Position numbers and translations under genes: made by a program | Assembly: GCA_026874595.1 (NCBI GenBank) | Contig: CM049320.1 | Span: 32,584,214 to 32,648,213 of the forward strand | Direction of reading: 5' to 3' | DNA from: Sipunculus nudus | Taxonomy: Eukaryota > Annelida > Sipuncula > Golfingiida > Sipunculidae | Length of the DNA stretch: 64,000 bases | Shown: positions 48,801-61,500 of the stretch, in pieces | How the letters are laid out: the number at the start of each line of letters is the position of its first letter | Position numbering within the stretch: the first letter of the stretch is position 1 | Notes under the pieces: model-generated | The model's input: only the letters and a program-made list of their open reading frames with translations | Told to the model about the DNA's origin: nothing | Databases searched by the model: none

Positions 48801-51800
48801 CCACACTTAGCAAAAACAATTATCACCCCTCTCCTGTTTTTAGCTAAACTTTGTGGTAACATGTGACCTTTGAATTTGTTCTCCCCTTTGTTTGTGTGTA
48901 TGTAAGTTGGAACCAAGATTTATACATCTCTGTTGAGTTCTTTGGCTTCTGTTGCTAGGAGTAAAGCACAGGACTCAAAGCCAGAAGGTCATGAGTTCAA
49001 ATCTAAGCTATGGGATAGTGGGGTTTTTTCACAGTTGACCCCCACCCAGGGTGAGTGCTCTGTAGTCTCAGTGGGAAGGCTGTATCCCACAGCTGTGTAT
49101 CACTCCCAAACAAGTGCATCTTCGAGGGGTATCCTTGGTTTTATGACCGAGCAATGGGGTTGGTTACACACCCAGGACGCAAAGGTGTGGTAGACACCAG
49201 GCCTGGGTGACACCAGGATACAAAATATAAAATGTTAGGAAGCAAATGCGGCCACCCTAGTCCCAAACCAAAATGGGACTCTGCAGATAAGCATGCTTAG
49301 ATTAAGAACTGGATAACATAGTATAAAAAATAGAGATGGTTATCTTCATAAAAGAATCTCTATTGAGTTCCTATGTACAGTTAAGCCTCACTTTCTGGAA
49401 ACCTCTCCTTTTTATAACAGACACCTTATGCAGTCTCATTAAGAGTGGAGTTGGAGGAGGCCTACATCATAGGCTCTTTCATAGGCAAATTACCAGGTTC
49501 CAATAGGTGTCTATAATTTTGGTGTTTCACTAAATTCATTTACAAATGTGTATTATGGGCTGTGTGTATTAAACTGACTGTTTCATGTAAGATGTTTTCT
49601 GTTGAGAAAACTGTTTCAATTTCAAAACTTGTTTTTCTTAACATTATGGAAAATATAATTTCTGAAGAATGTGATAACACTTTAAAGATTTTAACTTACT
49701 ATGAAACTAAATTTTACTACCTTAATATAATAAAACCTGCAATGTCAGTTATATTTAAACAATGCATTTTAGCAATTTCGCATTCAACTTGCAGACACAA
49801 ACTAATAAAAAAAAGGAAAACTTTTATTGTGGAAGTTTTATCTCTTATTTTCTTCTTTCAATTTGAGTGCTTGTATCTTTTATTTTTCTATTTCTACTTT
49901 GCCAGATCTGATATACCTTGTTAATCTTTAGTCAGACTTTGATTAATTACTTTATATATGTTTTATTGTGTGTTTTAGCCGGCACAATCAGCAAGACTTG
50001 GGACAATGGGAGGGGAGCTGACGGAGCTTCCGTTTGCACCTGTACATGCTCCAATAATGGCCACCGCACCAGGCATGCACAGGTGAGTAGCAGGCTGACA
50101 GCATAGTTACAGTAGCACGCTGACAGCATAGTTACAGTAGCAGGCTGACAGCATAGTTACAGTAGCAGGCTGACAGCATAGTTACAGTAGCACGCTGACA
50201 GCATTGTTACAGTAGCACGCTGACAGCATAGTTACAGTAGCAGGCTGACAGCATAGTTACAGTAGCAGGCTGACAGCATAGTTACAGTAGCACGCTGACA
50301 GCATTGTTACAGTAGCAGACTGACAGCATAGTTACAGTAGCAGGCTGACAGCATAGTTACAGTAGCAGACTGACAGCATTGTTACAGTAGCAGGCTGACA
50401 GCATAGTTACAGTAGCAGGCTGACAGCATTGTTACAGTAGCAGGCTGACAGCATCGTTACAGTAGCAGGCTGACAGCATCTTAAAAGCATATGCTATTGA
50501 TGGGTACATAGTGAAAGAGTTCTATGTAATTAAATCAGAAATAAGGTTAATTTAACCATTTGAGACTTAATATTTGCTGACCATTGACATTAATATATGA
50601 TAGAACCATTGAATATGTTTTATTCAATTCCTTCTCATTAAAAGTTAAAATATTTTGTTTTTATTCAAAATTTCTATTACCATGGTTATAAAACATCCCT
50701 ATTCTTTCTGAATTACCAATTCATCAATTTAATATGCAGAGGTTACCTCTACAACTGTTATTTATTACTTGTGGAAGCCATTTTTAAAAACAGTAACTGT
50801 TATAGCAACTGTTATAACTGTAGAACTTGGACTCTGGTATAATATTAGGGATAACATGTCTGAATCAAGTCTGGAAAATCACCTTTTCCACCTTTGATAC
50901 CATTCAGATAAATAACACACACTAAGTTACCATTCATGGTTAAATATTGTGGTAATTGAGTCCCAAGGGATTTTAACATGAAACAACGCCATTTCTGCAG
51001 CTGAAAAATATACATATAGGTTTTTATAGGTATCTTATTATTTTAATATTATGTTTTCATAATTGAGTGATTCATGCATTGTTGCCAAAATTGTCAAATG
51101 TGTACCAAGCTATGTTATATATTACTGTCACAATACTCAAACATATACTCTGCATTACAATACTCTAATGTATTACTGAAAACAGGGTTTAATCATAGAA
51201 ATGTTGGGTTAAGAGCAGACCCAATTGGGGTCTTCTCAACCTTCAGCCTTGCTAGATCCCACTGTCTAATAAAACATTTCACTAGTTTCAAAGTGTGTAA
51301 TATTAAAACTGTGTAGGTGTAGAATATGGAAATTTGTTCACCTTCTATTTATTTCAGTTCCAATTGTTGTCTTATGTATAAAAAATACCAACATGACTGT
51401 AGATTAAAGTGACCTATTCTGATATCTGACATCTATTAGCTTAAGACCATCCCTTGAACCTTTTATAAATATAAGCCAGAAAACGCAGACCCCACCTCTC
51501 ACAGACTGTTTATTTTGTTTATATCCATGTACATGTGTTTATAACATTTGGGGGCCAGCCAGAATAATCAAATCACAGGGTGTTTTGCAACTAGTGACCT
51601 TTTTAACTTCCTCATATATGCAACCAACTACCTCAGGTTACATGTTTTTTCCTGTTTATTGACATCCTGTGGTTAGCAAAGCTAAAAAATCACAACCATT
51701 TTATGAACTATTTTTGCAGAACTTACCTAGAGTTAATTAAAATGTGTGCAGAGAAAGCCAGATATTACAAAATTTCTTTAGAAAAGTTAAGAGAATAGCT

Positions 51801-54800
51801 GCCTTAAAGATTTTTTTTTCCTCACATGACCATAATTTGTTTGCTGTTACAGTGGATCAAGTTTGTCTCGAGCAGCATATGCTCAGCTGGCAACTGTAGG
51901 GTTCCCTCCTATTCTGGATCGTAAGGGAGAGGCTCCAGAAATGGTGGATCCATCGGATCACATCAACTTTGTGGCAGCAAAAGAGGAAGCAGACAAGCTA
52001 CAGACAAACGAGGTTGTCCTGCAGTTCCTTGCGTTCTCCAGGTAAAATATTTTAAGTAGTTTTCCAAGTCAAATATTATTAGTAAATTTTCAACCAAATT
52101 TTTATTCGCCCGTCATATGAAACTCAGCATAACTACTTATTAACAAATTATCTCGCCCAAGTTCGATTATGGGCAACATCCATATATTTAATTTAAGGTC
52201 ACGGGTCGCTCAGCTACTTTGTGGTAGCGATAACTTACAAAGTATATGAAGGATTTTGATAAAACTCATCAGAAATGTTAATCAATAAAATTTCTCGCCT
52301 AAGTTCAAATTCCATCGAAATCCATGCATATTTATTGAGGTGTGGCTACAAAATTCCTATTGATTTACATGAAACTCATCACACATATTTACCAGTAGTT
52401 TCTCACCTGAATTACATTCTCATCAAAATTCATGCTTATTTAATTGAGCTCAGAGGTCACCAGATACACAACGGGCATATTTTGCTTATTGCAGTGCTCT
52501 TGTTAAGTTGTGCAGTCCAGGTTGATGATTTGAGTAATTTAAACTCAGCTTTCCCATCCGGCCTGCCATCTGTCCCTCAGCATGGCACAAATCAGAACCG
52601 CTGGACCTAAAAGCTCCTGACATTCAGGAATCTCAATAGAAATACCTCCTTGGAAACCTAAATAAGGTCACTGCGACCTATATCCTCCAAGCTATGATGT
52701 TTGTTTTGGGCGAACCAGAAAAAATTAAAAATCTGATACATAAGCTCTAGTATCTCAATAGTTAATGCATGAAATGCCATGATTCTTGCATAGCTTATTG
52801 ATCATGGACAGTTTCATCAGCTGCTTGACACTATTGGTGCCATTTTTTTATGTTTTTATAAACCGTCAAATAACAGCAATTGTATCAGTTTCATCTACTC
52901 TCCTTAAGCCTTGTATGTTTATTGATCATGACTAGTTCTATCAGTTCTTTAAGACTTGTGGTGCCACCTGTATTTTTTCTATTTTTAACACATATTTTCC
53001 TTTATTATTGAGACTGCAAAAAGATGGTATATCTCCTTGGAAAGTCAAATAAATGATGCATTGAATTGCAAGTCCTTGATTAAAGTATTATCAATTATCA
53101 ACCTCTGAATCAATTTATTTTGATTATTTTTTTTGCAGTTTGACAGAGCAGTTTGCGATGTCAGAGCTCTTTGTCATGTATGTGCCCCTAAATCTACTTT
53201 ATATGTTTGCTGGTGGACCACTCCACTGGCATCATTTGCATAGAACAAACAGCAACAAACAGATACCTTACTTTTACCTTGTGAGCGGGATATCTTAAAA
53301 AGGATTCACCGTCAGAATTTTATTTCCTCGGTAAAGATGTATATCGACAAAATCTCGGTCAAGTTCGAAGATGGGTGACCTTGACCTATTTTTCTACATT
53401 TTAGAGCTGATTATAGAAAAACACTTAGATGCTTATTACTCAGGAACCATTTGGTGGATTTTCACAAAACTTACTATGATTATTGGGACTGATAATCTGT
53501 ACCTGCTACACAAGTTTGGTGGCGCCACCTACAATATCTGATTTTTTATGAATTTTTATCGGATTTTTCAACTTTGGGATTGTGAGCGGGATATCTCTAA
53601 AAGGATTCACCGTAGGAATTTTATTTTTTCGGTGAAGATGTATATTGACAAAATCTCAGTCAAGTTCGAAGATGGGTGACCTTGACCTATTTTTCTACAT
53701 TTTAGAGCTGATTATAGAAAAAAACATTTAGAAGCTTATTTCTCAGAAACCTTTGGCTGGATTTTCACAATACTTACTATGATCATAGGGAGTGATGGTC
53801 TGTAACTGCTGCACAAGTTTGGGGGCGCCACCTGCAATTTCTGATTTTTAATGAATTTTTCTTGGATTTTTCAACTTAGGCCTTGTGAGCGGGATATCTC
53901 TAAAAGGATTCACAATAGGAATTTTATTTCTTTGGTGAAGATGTATATCGACAAAATCTCGGTCAAGTTCGAAGATGGGTGACCTTGACCTACTTTTCAA
54001 GGTCACAGAGCTGATAATAGAATAAAACTTAGAAGCTTATTTTCAGGAAGCATTTGGTGGATTTTTATGAATCATGGTACATACCTCTCCATTTTAAATT
54101 TATAACTGAGACATGTACAGATATACATCCATGTGAGAACAGATATTTAGTACTTGTTACTGTTACCACCTCTAAACACTGTTCTTTTGGCTGAGGGCTT
54201 TTGTCAGCTTCTGCTGATATTCTAGTATACTCTAAGAAGTCTACTTCTTAAGTAAGAATTGTTCGTGAATTGAATCAAAGATAAAGAATCGATAATTGAA
54301 TTGATTTTAAGTGTCCTTACAATTTCCAGGCCTAAATTATACTGTTACTGCTTGTCTTTTCCAGGTTATTCCGTTCCAGCACTGACACAGGACATGCCAA
54401 CCAGCACGGGACTGTCTTCTTCACATTCCAGTTCTATCGCTTCCCACAAGTCACCACTGAAAGGTAATCCAGTCTTCCAGAAATTATTTAAAAATTAATA
54501 ATATCCCACTGTGACAGGAAGTAGATTAGTCCAGCCAAAGAGGTGGATATTAAGGTCATTCAGTTATTTGGGTAACACATGAGTTAGTTATAAAAATAAT
54601 CACTACTTGGCAGCAACATGCCTTCAATCAGGCCCTGAGAACTGCATCTGGTATGAGGTGATGAGGCGCTATAAGTAGCGCCACCTATCTCCCTCCAGTA
54701 GGTGTTATGTTTTATGTTTTTTTCCCACAATCACACAATAAATTTTTAAATCTAAATGTTTAACCTTGCTTTATGGCTAACAACACTATTTCATAACATT

Positions 54801-57800
54801 ATATGACACATGGTTATTTGTGAATCATTAAAATGGCATCAGGTTTTGTTTTGAACTTTTATTTTGCATGACAGGTTGTTGCTCGGCCAGGTACAGGGAA
54901 ATCTGTCAGTTGACCGCCATTCTCTGCCATGTCTGCTGCAGAAAATAGATAAAGATGGATCTGTACAAAAAGGACCTCCAGGATACCAGGTAAACTCAGA
55001 CAATTTCCATCCAACACATAAAAGGTTCAAACTTTTCAGGCAAAGCTATTCTTCATGGTACACTTGGTACATGCACCCATGTTGACAGACAGAAAAAAAA
55101 CCACATTACTGCAGGTAGTTGGTTGTATATGTGAGACAGTTGAAAGGTCACTAGTTTGCACACCATTTGCAAAAACTTTGGTTCATCTGACATGCTGCCC
55201 GATATCCTTGTTGAATGTGTTTGGATTATTTTTAGGGGGGCATATGGTTAAAAATAATGGTTATATAAAAAAAACAGTCTGTGTGCTATGCAACATGCAT
55301 GTTGATATTGTGGTAAACAGCCGATAATGAGTGAATGCAAATCAATACATGTGAGCTCACAAACCAAACTTAAAATTAGTCTCTTTGATAATGAGTCATT
55401 TCCTGTATCATGTACAAATTGGCTGTTGTCCAGTAATCTATGTGAGCCATGCTTGTATTCATGCTGTACGAAATTGAACTAATACACAGAGGGTTTTACC
55501 AGTACACAGAAGTTCTCGCCTATGGTAGGTGTTGTTTGTTGTTAGAAAGTATACTAAAAAAACTAATAATTGGTCAGGTTTATATCAAATACCAGAGAAC
55601 TTTTAGGCCATCCTCATTGCGCTTTACAGTGAGGTGCTTGTTGCAAAATGTAAAGGCACTCTGACACTACTACGCTGATCGTAGACTCTATAGCAGTGAA
55701 AACCTGACTCGGTAGGCAGTGATAATTGAACTGGAAAGCCTGATGGAGTCCTGAAATAAGCAACATTAAGGAATGCATCAGAGCAGTCTTCCATCATGTT
55801 GCATTCATATTGTGGTAAACAGCCCATAATCTTAATATTATGCTATGAATGAAGCTTTAACGCAAGAGAATAGTATATGTGAACTCACAACCAAAACTGA
55901 AACTCCATCTCTATGGTAACGAATCATTTCCTGTATTGTGTACAAGTTGACTGCATTCAGTAACCCGTGTGAGCCATGCCTGTATTCATGCAGTCAGAAA
56001 TTCAACAACATGCTGAGGGGTTCACCAATATGCTCACTTATGTTTGGTGTTGTTAGAAAGTATACTAAAAATGCTAACTTTTAGTCTGGTTTCTATCAAT
56101 TGACAGTGTACCTGTAGGCCATGAGGCATTTTCAAAAAAGACAAAAATATTTGCATGCTCATGGGGCCTTAAAATGCATTCCTCAGACCTAGATGTAAAG
56201 GCAGTCTGACAGCCAGTAATCTGGTCGTAATAATGTCAGCTAGAGGGCTAATTTGGTGCTATAGACTCTAAAGTCAGAGAGTCTAAATGGCACTAAATCA
56301 CAGCAAATAATGTTGCTCCGTGTTCAAGAAGGTTACTTTCAACCTCCTTAAACTTGTGTAGATTAAGATGAGTATATTTTCATAAGTGTCACTTGATTGA
56401 CTGAAGTTTCAACCAATCACAGGTGAAGTACCATGTTGACCCCGCCTACCTGAAGCCAGGGGAGGGGCGCCTGTTTGCCCAGCACCTATCCCAACAAACC
56501 TTACATATAGATGTTTGGGATGGTGATTCGCTGCTTCTGATTGGCAGTTGTGCTGTTGAGTTGAAGGTAAGAAGTAAATCTGGCAAATTGTTCAAGAATA
56601 AACCATGCAATGGATAATCTTGTATGTGTAAACACATCAGGTTATGTGATTCCTTGTTTTTATGGTTTCATTTTCAGGTATATAAGTTTGGTAATACTGT
56701 TACTGTTTTAACTATATCACATTGTATTGTCTTTACAGATTATATAATTTTTATCTCTAGTATTATTCTATTCTATTCTATTCCATTGCAGCATTCTATA
56801 TTCTATTCTATTCTTTTCTCTTATGATCTTTCATAATTTCTCATTACTGTAATATATTTTGTTATTAAATTAAATTATATTATATTATGTTCATAGTATA
56901 GTATAATATAGTATAGTTAAATATAGTATAGTACATTATACTACTTCAGTATTGCCTTTTACCCACGTTTAACCCACTCTCACTCTTGATTCGCTCTAGC
57001 ATCTATGCCGTCAAGGTCGTGAAGGTGTCCAGGTCACGTATGAACTAGACGTCGTGTCAACAGAGTTCGTGGAGCAGGACCTGGCTGTACCGGCTGGTGA
57101 TATGACCATGGATGGTGCGGTCAAACAGACCATTGACGTCAGCACTATTCTGAAGGGACGTCTACATCTGCGCATGGCTAATGTTGGGCATCCTTCTGAT
57201 TCTAAAGTCAAGGGGGGTAAGTAGTGATAATATACAATATTATATAACACTAGCCATGTACCCTTTATTCCAAAATCCGACTTGTGACATCTAGGTTTTA
57301 GTCTGTGTTCAAAATGGAAGCCCCAATGAGTGGTTTAGAAATTTTAGGTAAGGATTTCATAAGGGCACAGGTATATGACAGGAATGTACTCCCAGGACAG
57401 TTTAAAGATGGGAATCTATCTGTGGAGAGAGTTTGGTGGCCATTAGATCTTTATCTTCCAAGTAGAAGCCAGAGGAATGCTATTGGGATGACCATGCCCT
57501 CATCCACAACCCTTTGTTAAATTGACTATAATATTTCAGATTTCAGGGTCTATAGAAAATTTCTACAAATAGTTGCACATTTTTATAAACATTTGGAGTC
57601 CAAGATCATTAGCCAAGTTTCATTCATAAAACAATGTCTCAGTTTTCATAGTCAACATTTTTCTTTTTTTTTTTTTCTTACCTTTCACAGAGGTGATTCC
57701 ATTGCCACCAAAGCCACGTGTGATCATCTCAGAGGAGACTTCGGTGGGAAGTTTATTTACTGGAGGATCCCTGAGTTCTGTCAATCCACATACTGCAAGT

Positions 57801-58502
57801 AAGTCCAGATCAGTTATGAGGTTAACACTATGAATATTTATGAAGTCTGTGAATAAATATGACAGCCTTCTGCTGTACCAGTTACAAAAACGAGTATGCT
57901 GGCAGAGGACGTTAATTTCTTATTTCCCAGGTACCACAGTGACAAATTTGATACTGTAAAATGGATATTTTCACAAACATACAATTTTGCTAATATCACA
58001 AAAGTGCATTGATTTGCAAATACAGTAAAACCTGGCCTTACAACTACCTCTGTTTAGCAACCACCTCAGAATAACGATCACTTGATCATGTTTCCATTGA
58101 TGGTCATAATTTTAAAGGTTTTCCTATCAAAAATTTTACTTGAGTCTACATTTAGGATGAATGTGTCATGCCAGAATATGCATGACCTTTAAACATTTAG
58201 GTGAGCCTGTTGACTCATGATGGTTATGACAAGCTAGTTACACTCTCTGAGTAGTTAACCTTTTTAACTGCCACGCAGTGTTCGGAAAGCCATGTCCCAT
58301 GGCCGTGAGGCAGCCACAAACAAGTGTGCCTTTTGGGGTTCCTCTGTGCTGTCCCAGCAAATGGGATGATTACAGGCCAGGATCTCTTGAGGTGCGGTAG
58401 TTGCCGGGCCTGGTTAAAACTAAAATATAAATGAGATTGTGTGCTACTGCCCTGTCACTGCCCTGACAGAGATATACATATTTAGATTAAGATAGCATTG
58501 AA

Positions 58503-58534
<32 letters not shown>

Positions 58535-61500
58535 CTTAATGTTCTACAGATTTTGTGATTTGTTTATTTTTTGTCAACCATTTCAGGTGTGATTAAGAAC
58601 AAGCAGTATAAAGCCAAGCACATGGCACAGACCAATCACGAACTGGCTGCCGTGCTGTCTACAAAGCAGGAGAAACCAACGCACATGGAGGAATCAAAAC
58701 GAGAAGCCGAGGCAGCGCGGCAACGGAAACTGGCCCGCATGAGCGCTATACGACAGAAAGAGGGTGGTGAACAGTACCCTCTCATCACTGTAAGTCTATT
58801 CATATATTCCAAAATTTTGTTTTGTCACAAAACATGTTAACCTGACCTGTGCCTACCTCTGCATTAGTCATTTTTTATGAACACTGCACTTTCACTTTTA
58901 TTTCCAAATTAAACCCCAGATGTCCTGTAGTTTTAAGGTAATATGTATGACTCAGAGCTTCGATATTGAGTTCAAATTTCACCTGAGGAGTGGTAAGATT
59001 TTTCAGGCAGCCCCCACCAATGGTGAGCACTCTGCAGGCTTGATGGAAAGGCTGTGCCCAACGACTGTGTATGGGTTCCTCAACCAAGCATTTGGAATGA
59101 TAACACACCAAAGTCCAGCAGGTGCAGTAGTTACTGGGCCTGGTTACACCAGGACATGAGAATAAGCTTTGGCTTATGGCTTACCCATAGTCCCAATGGG
59201 AAATTCAATTCTGCAGATGTACCTGTAAGTTAAGATTAGTTTAGTAATATGTGCATTGAAAAATGGAGGCATTAAACTCCACCAAAAACAGATAAAAAAA
59301 TAGAACCAGAAAATACTCTGTAAATGCTGTGGGAAAATACCTAGTATATTATAATTAATCATGTTGTAATGTTTCTGTCTGACAGACCTATCACCAGGAG
59401 AAGACCTCGCGTTCTCGAGACCTCAAGACGATTGAGATGTACCGGTCACAGAACAAACGCGAAGGCATCCTCAACATGCTGAATCAAGCCATCACCACAG
59501 AACATGTCATCCACCCGGCGCTAGGCAACACAGAATTCTTCGAGTTCCAGTTGAAGAATCCGTACAATGTTGATCACACTGTTGTGGTTGAGGTCTCCGA
59601 CCCTGAATTATTGTGAGTGTTTTGTTAAATTGTGCTTTAGTGATTCATTATTTCACAGTATTATAATGGGCTTTTAATTTTAGGGACAGAATTTCAAATA
59701 CTGTGGTTGTCTTTTTTTTGGAGAGTTTGAAATTGGCATGATTCGCAAAAGGTGAATTTTCGGGATTATAAAACCTTCTTGAATTAGAGGTCCCATTGTC
59801 AAAAGCAGGTTGAATTGTAAACAGTTGATATTATGAATAATAATAGATCATATATGTTCAAAGATTGCTGTTATAAATATATCAGATCTCTCACCAGCTT
59901 CCATGGTCTAGGGGTATAGCTCAGGACTTTTGTGAGCAAGGAGATTGTGAGTTTGAATCTCAGCCGAGGCTTGAGATCTTTAAATGTTGGCCCTCCTACA
60001 AGGTGAGCACTCTACTGTGCCCTATAGCCATGTGCAAACGAGTACACCTTTCAGGGGTTCTTCAGTGGTATGACTCAGCAATGGGGTCGATTACATACCA
60101 AGGGCCTGCAGGTGTAGTAGTCACCGGGCCTAGTTAACACCAGGATGTAAAATGAGAGGAAGTGTAGGCTACTGCCTTGTCATGCAGTCTGAAACCAGAA
60201 TGTACATACTTTGTTAAGCTATCAGTAAAAAATGGAGGCAGTAACCTCCAACAAAAACAATATTAAAAAAAAAAGATATAAGATCTTTCAAATTATCAGC
60301 AATTAATGAACAATAAATTCCAGTCAGTCCATGTTCCCCTGGGTCCCCCATGCAATTGTTAAGATTTGGCACACATATTAATTGATATAATTTGATAAAA
60401 TAATGGTCTACAGGGTTATATACTCTGTGTAGGTCTTTTGTATAGTGAGATCCTGTTAAGTGAACCCTCATGAAACACTAAAAAAGTGTAAATTGAGAAT
60501 TTTTTAACTCCTTGAATATGAAGCCAAGTATCTTCAGGTACCTTCAAACAATCATCAATCTCAATAAACTATACAAGCAAAAATTAAATTAAATAGACAT
60601 TCCAAAGCCAGCACTAGGTCTTCACTCCTGGGAGTACAGAAGATGGTGCTCTGAGGCAGCAAACCACCTCATCTGTATTCTCTGGGTGATAAACCTAAAC
60701 TGAGAATCAGATTGGTTGCAATCCCTTTTTGTTTGTGCCTTCTGGTGGGTGGAGTTAATTTTACTGCCTTTCAATTGGCTCAGGCTAAATTTAGATACCA
60801 ATCCAGTATTACAACTTGGTCATAGAAAGCTATATCAGATTCAACCTTCATTATCAAAAACATAAATCATAAAAACTAAAAAGCATGTTTTGGAATAGAA
60901 TATTTGTAGATTTTGTTGTTTTCTTTTTCTTTTTAAATTTTGCATTATATAATAAAAACAACAATGTATTAAGGTTGTAATTCTGTTTGAAAAAAATACA
61001 AAACTGTATATTTTAGTATCTTGTACCTAAAGAGGAACAAGACCACATTTTGCTGGACATATGAAAATTAAGTCCCCTTGTCACACTTTCCAAAAAAATC
61101 CAGAAAAGCAAACTTGTCCATCAGGAATGTTACTGATGATGTGACCAAGTGGTGTTTTGCATGCATTGATGTATTATTCAAATGAAATAATAAAATAGCT
61201 AATCTGAATTCTTGTAAAAACATTGAATGATGGAATAATTTCTGTTTACTTCAGTGTGATAACTGACCCACGAGAATGGCGACACTACAAAATGTTGAGC
61301 GAGATATACACCAGCGTCGAGGAGGGCATGTTCAACGAGAACAACAAATCAGGTCACCCTGAGATCTACCTACGACCCAAGGAAACCGTATCCGTCCCAT
61401 TTAAGTTCCTGTCTTTCAAAGGGGACCACACTGTCTTACCTCAGGTATTTAGACTCCTTACCTGTACTTAGTTGGATGAAGCCAAGTTTACAGCAAGATG

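Noticed and set aside
48933-49193. 86-codon open frame
   Set aside because: It lies inside a tRNA-derived SINE, and the related frame at 62014-62316 is the same SINE body.
49562-49924. 120-codon open frame in intron 11
   Set aside because: The composition is that of AT-rich intron (Ile, Phe, Lys, Leu), with no motif and no splice context that joins NPHP4.
53149-53190. Possible extra NPHP4 exon after tttttttgcag, reading [14 protein letters not shown]
   Set aside because: Phase fits exon 13, but there is no GT donor in a suitable place, and exon 14 joins exon 13 directly with a conserved AFSR-L junction.
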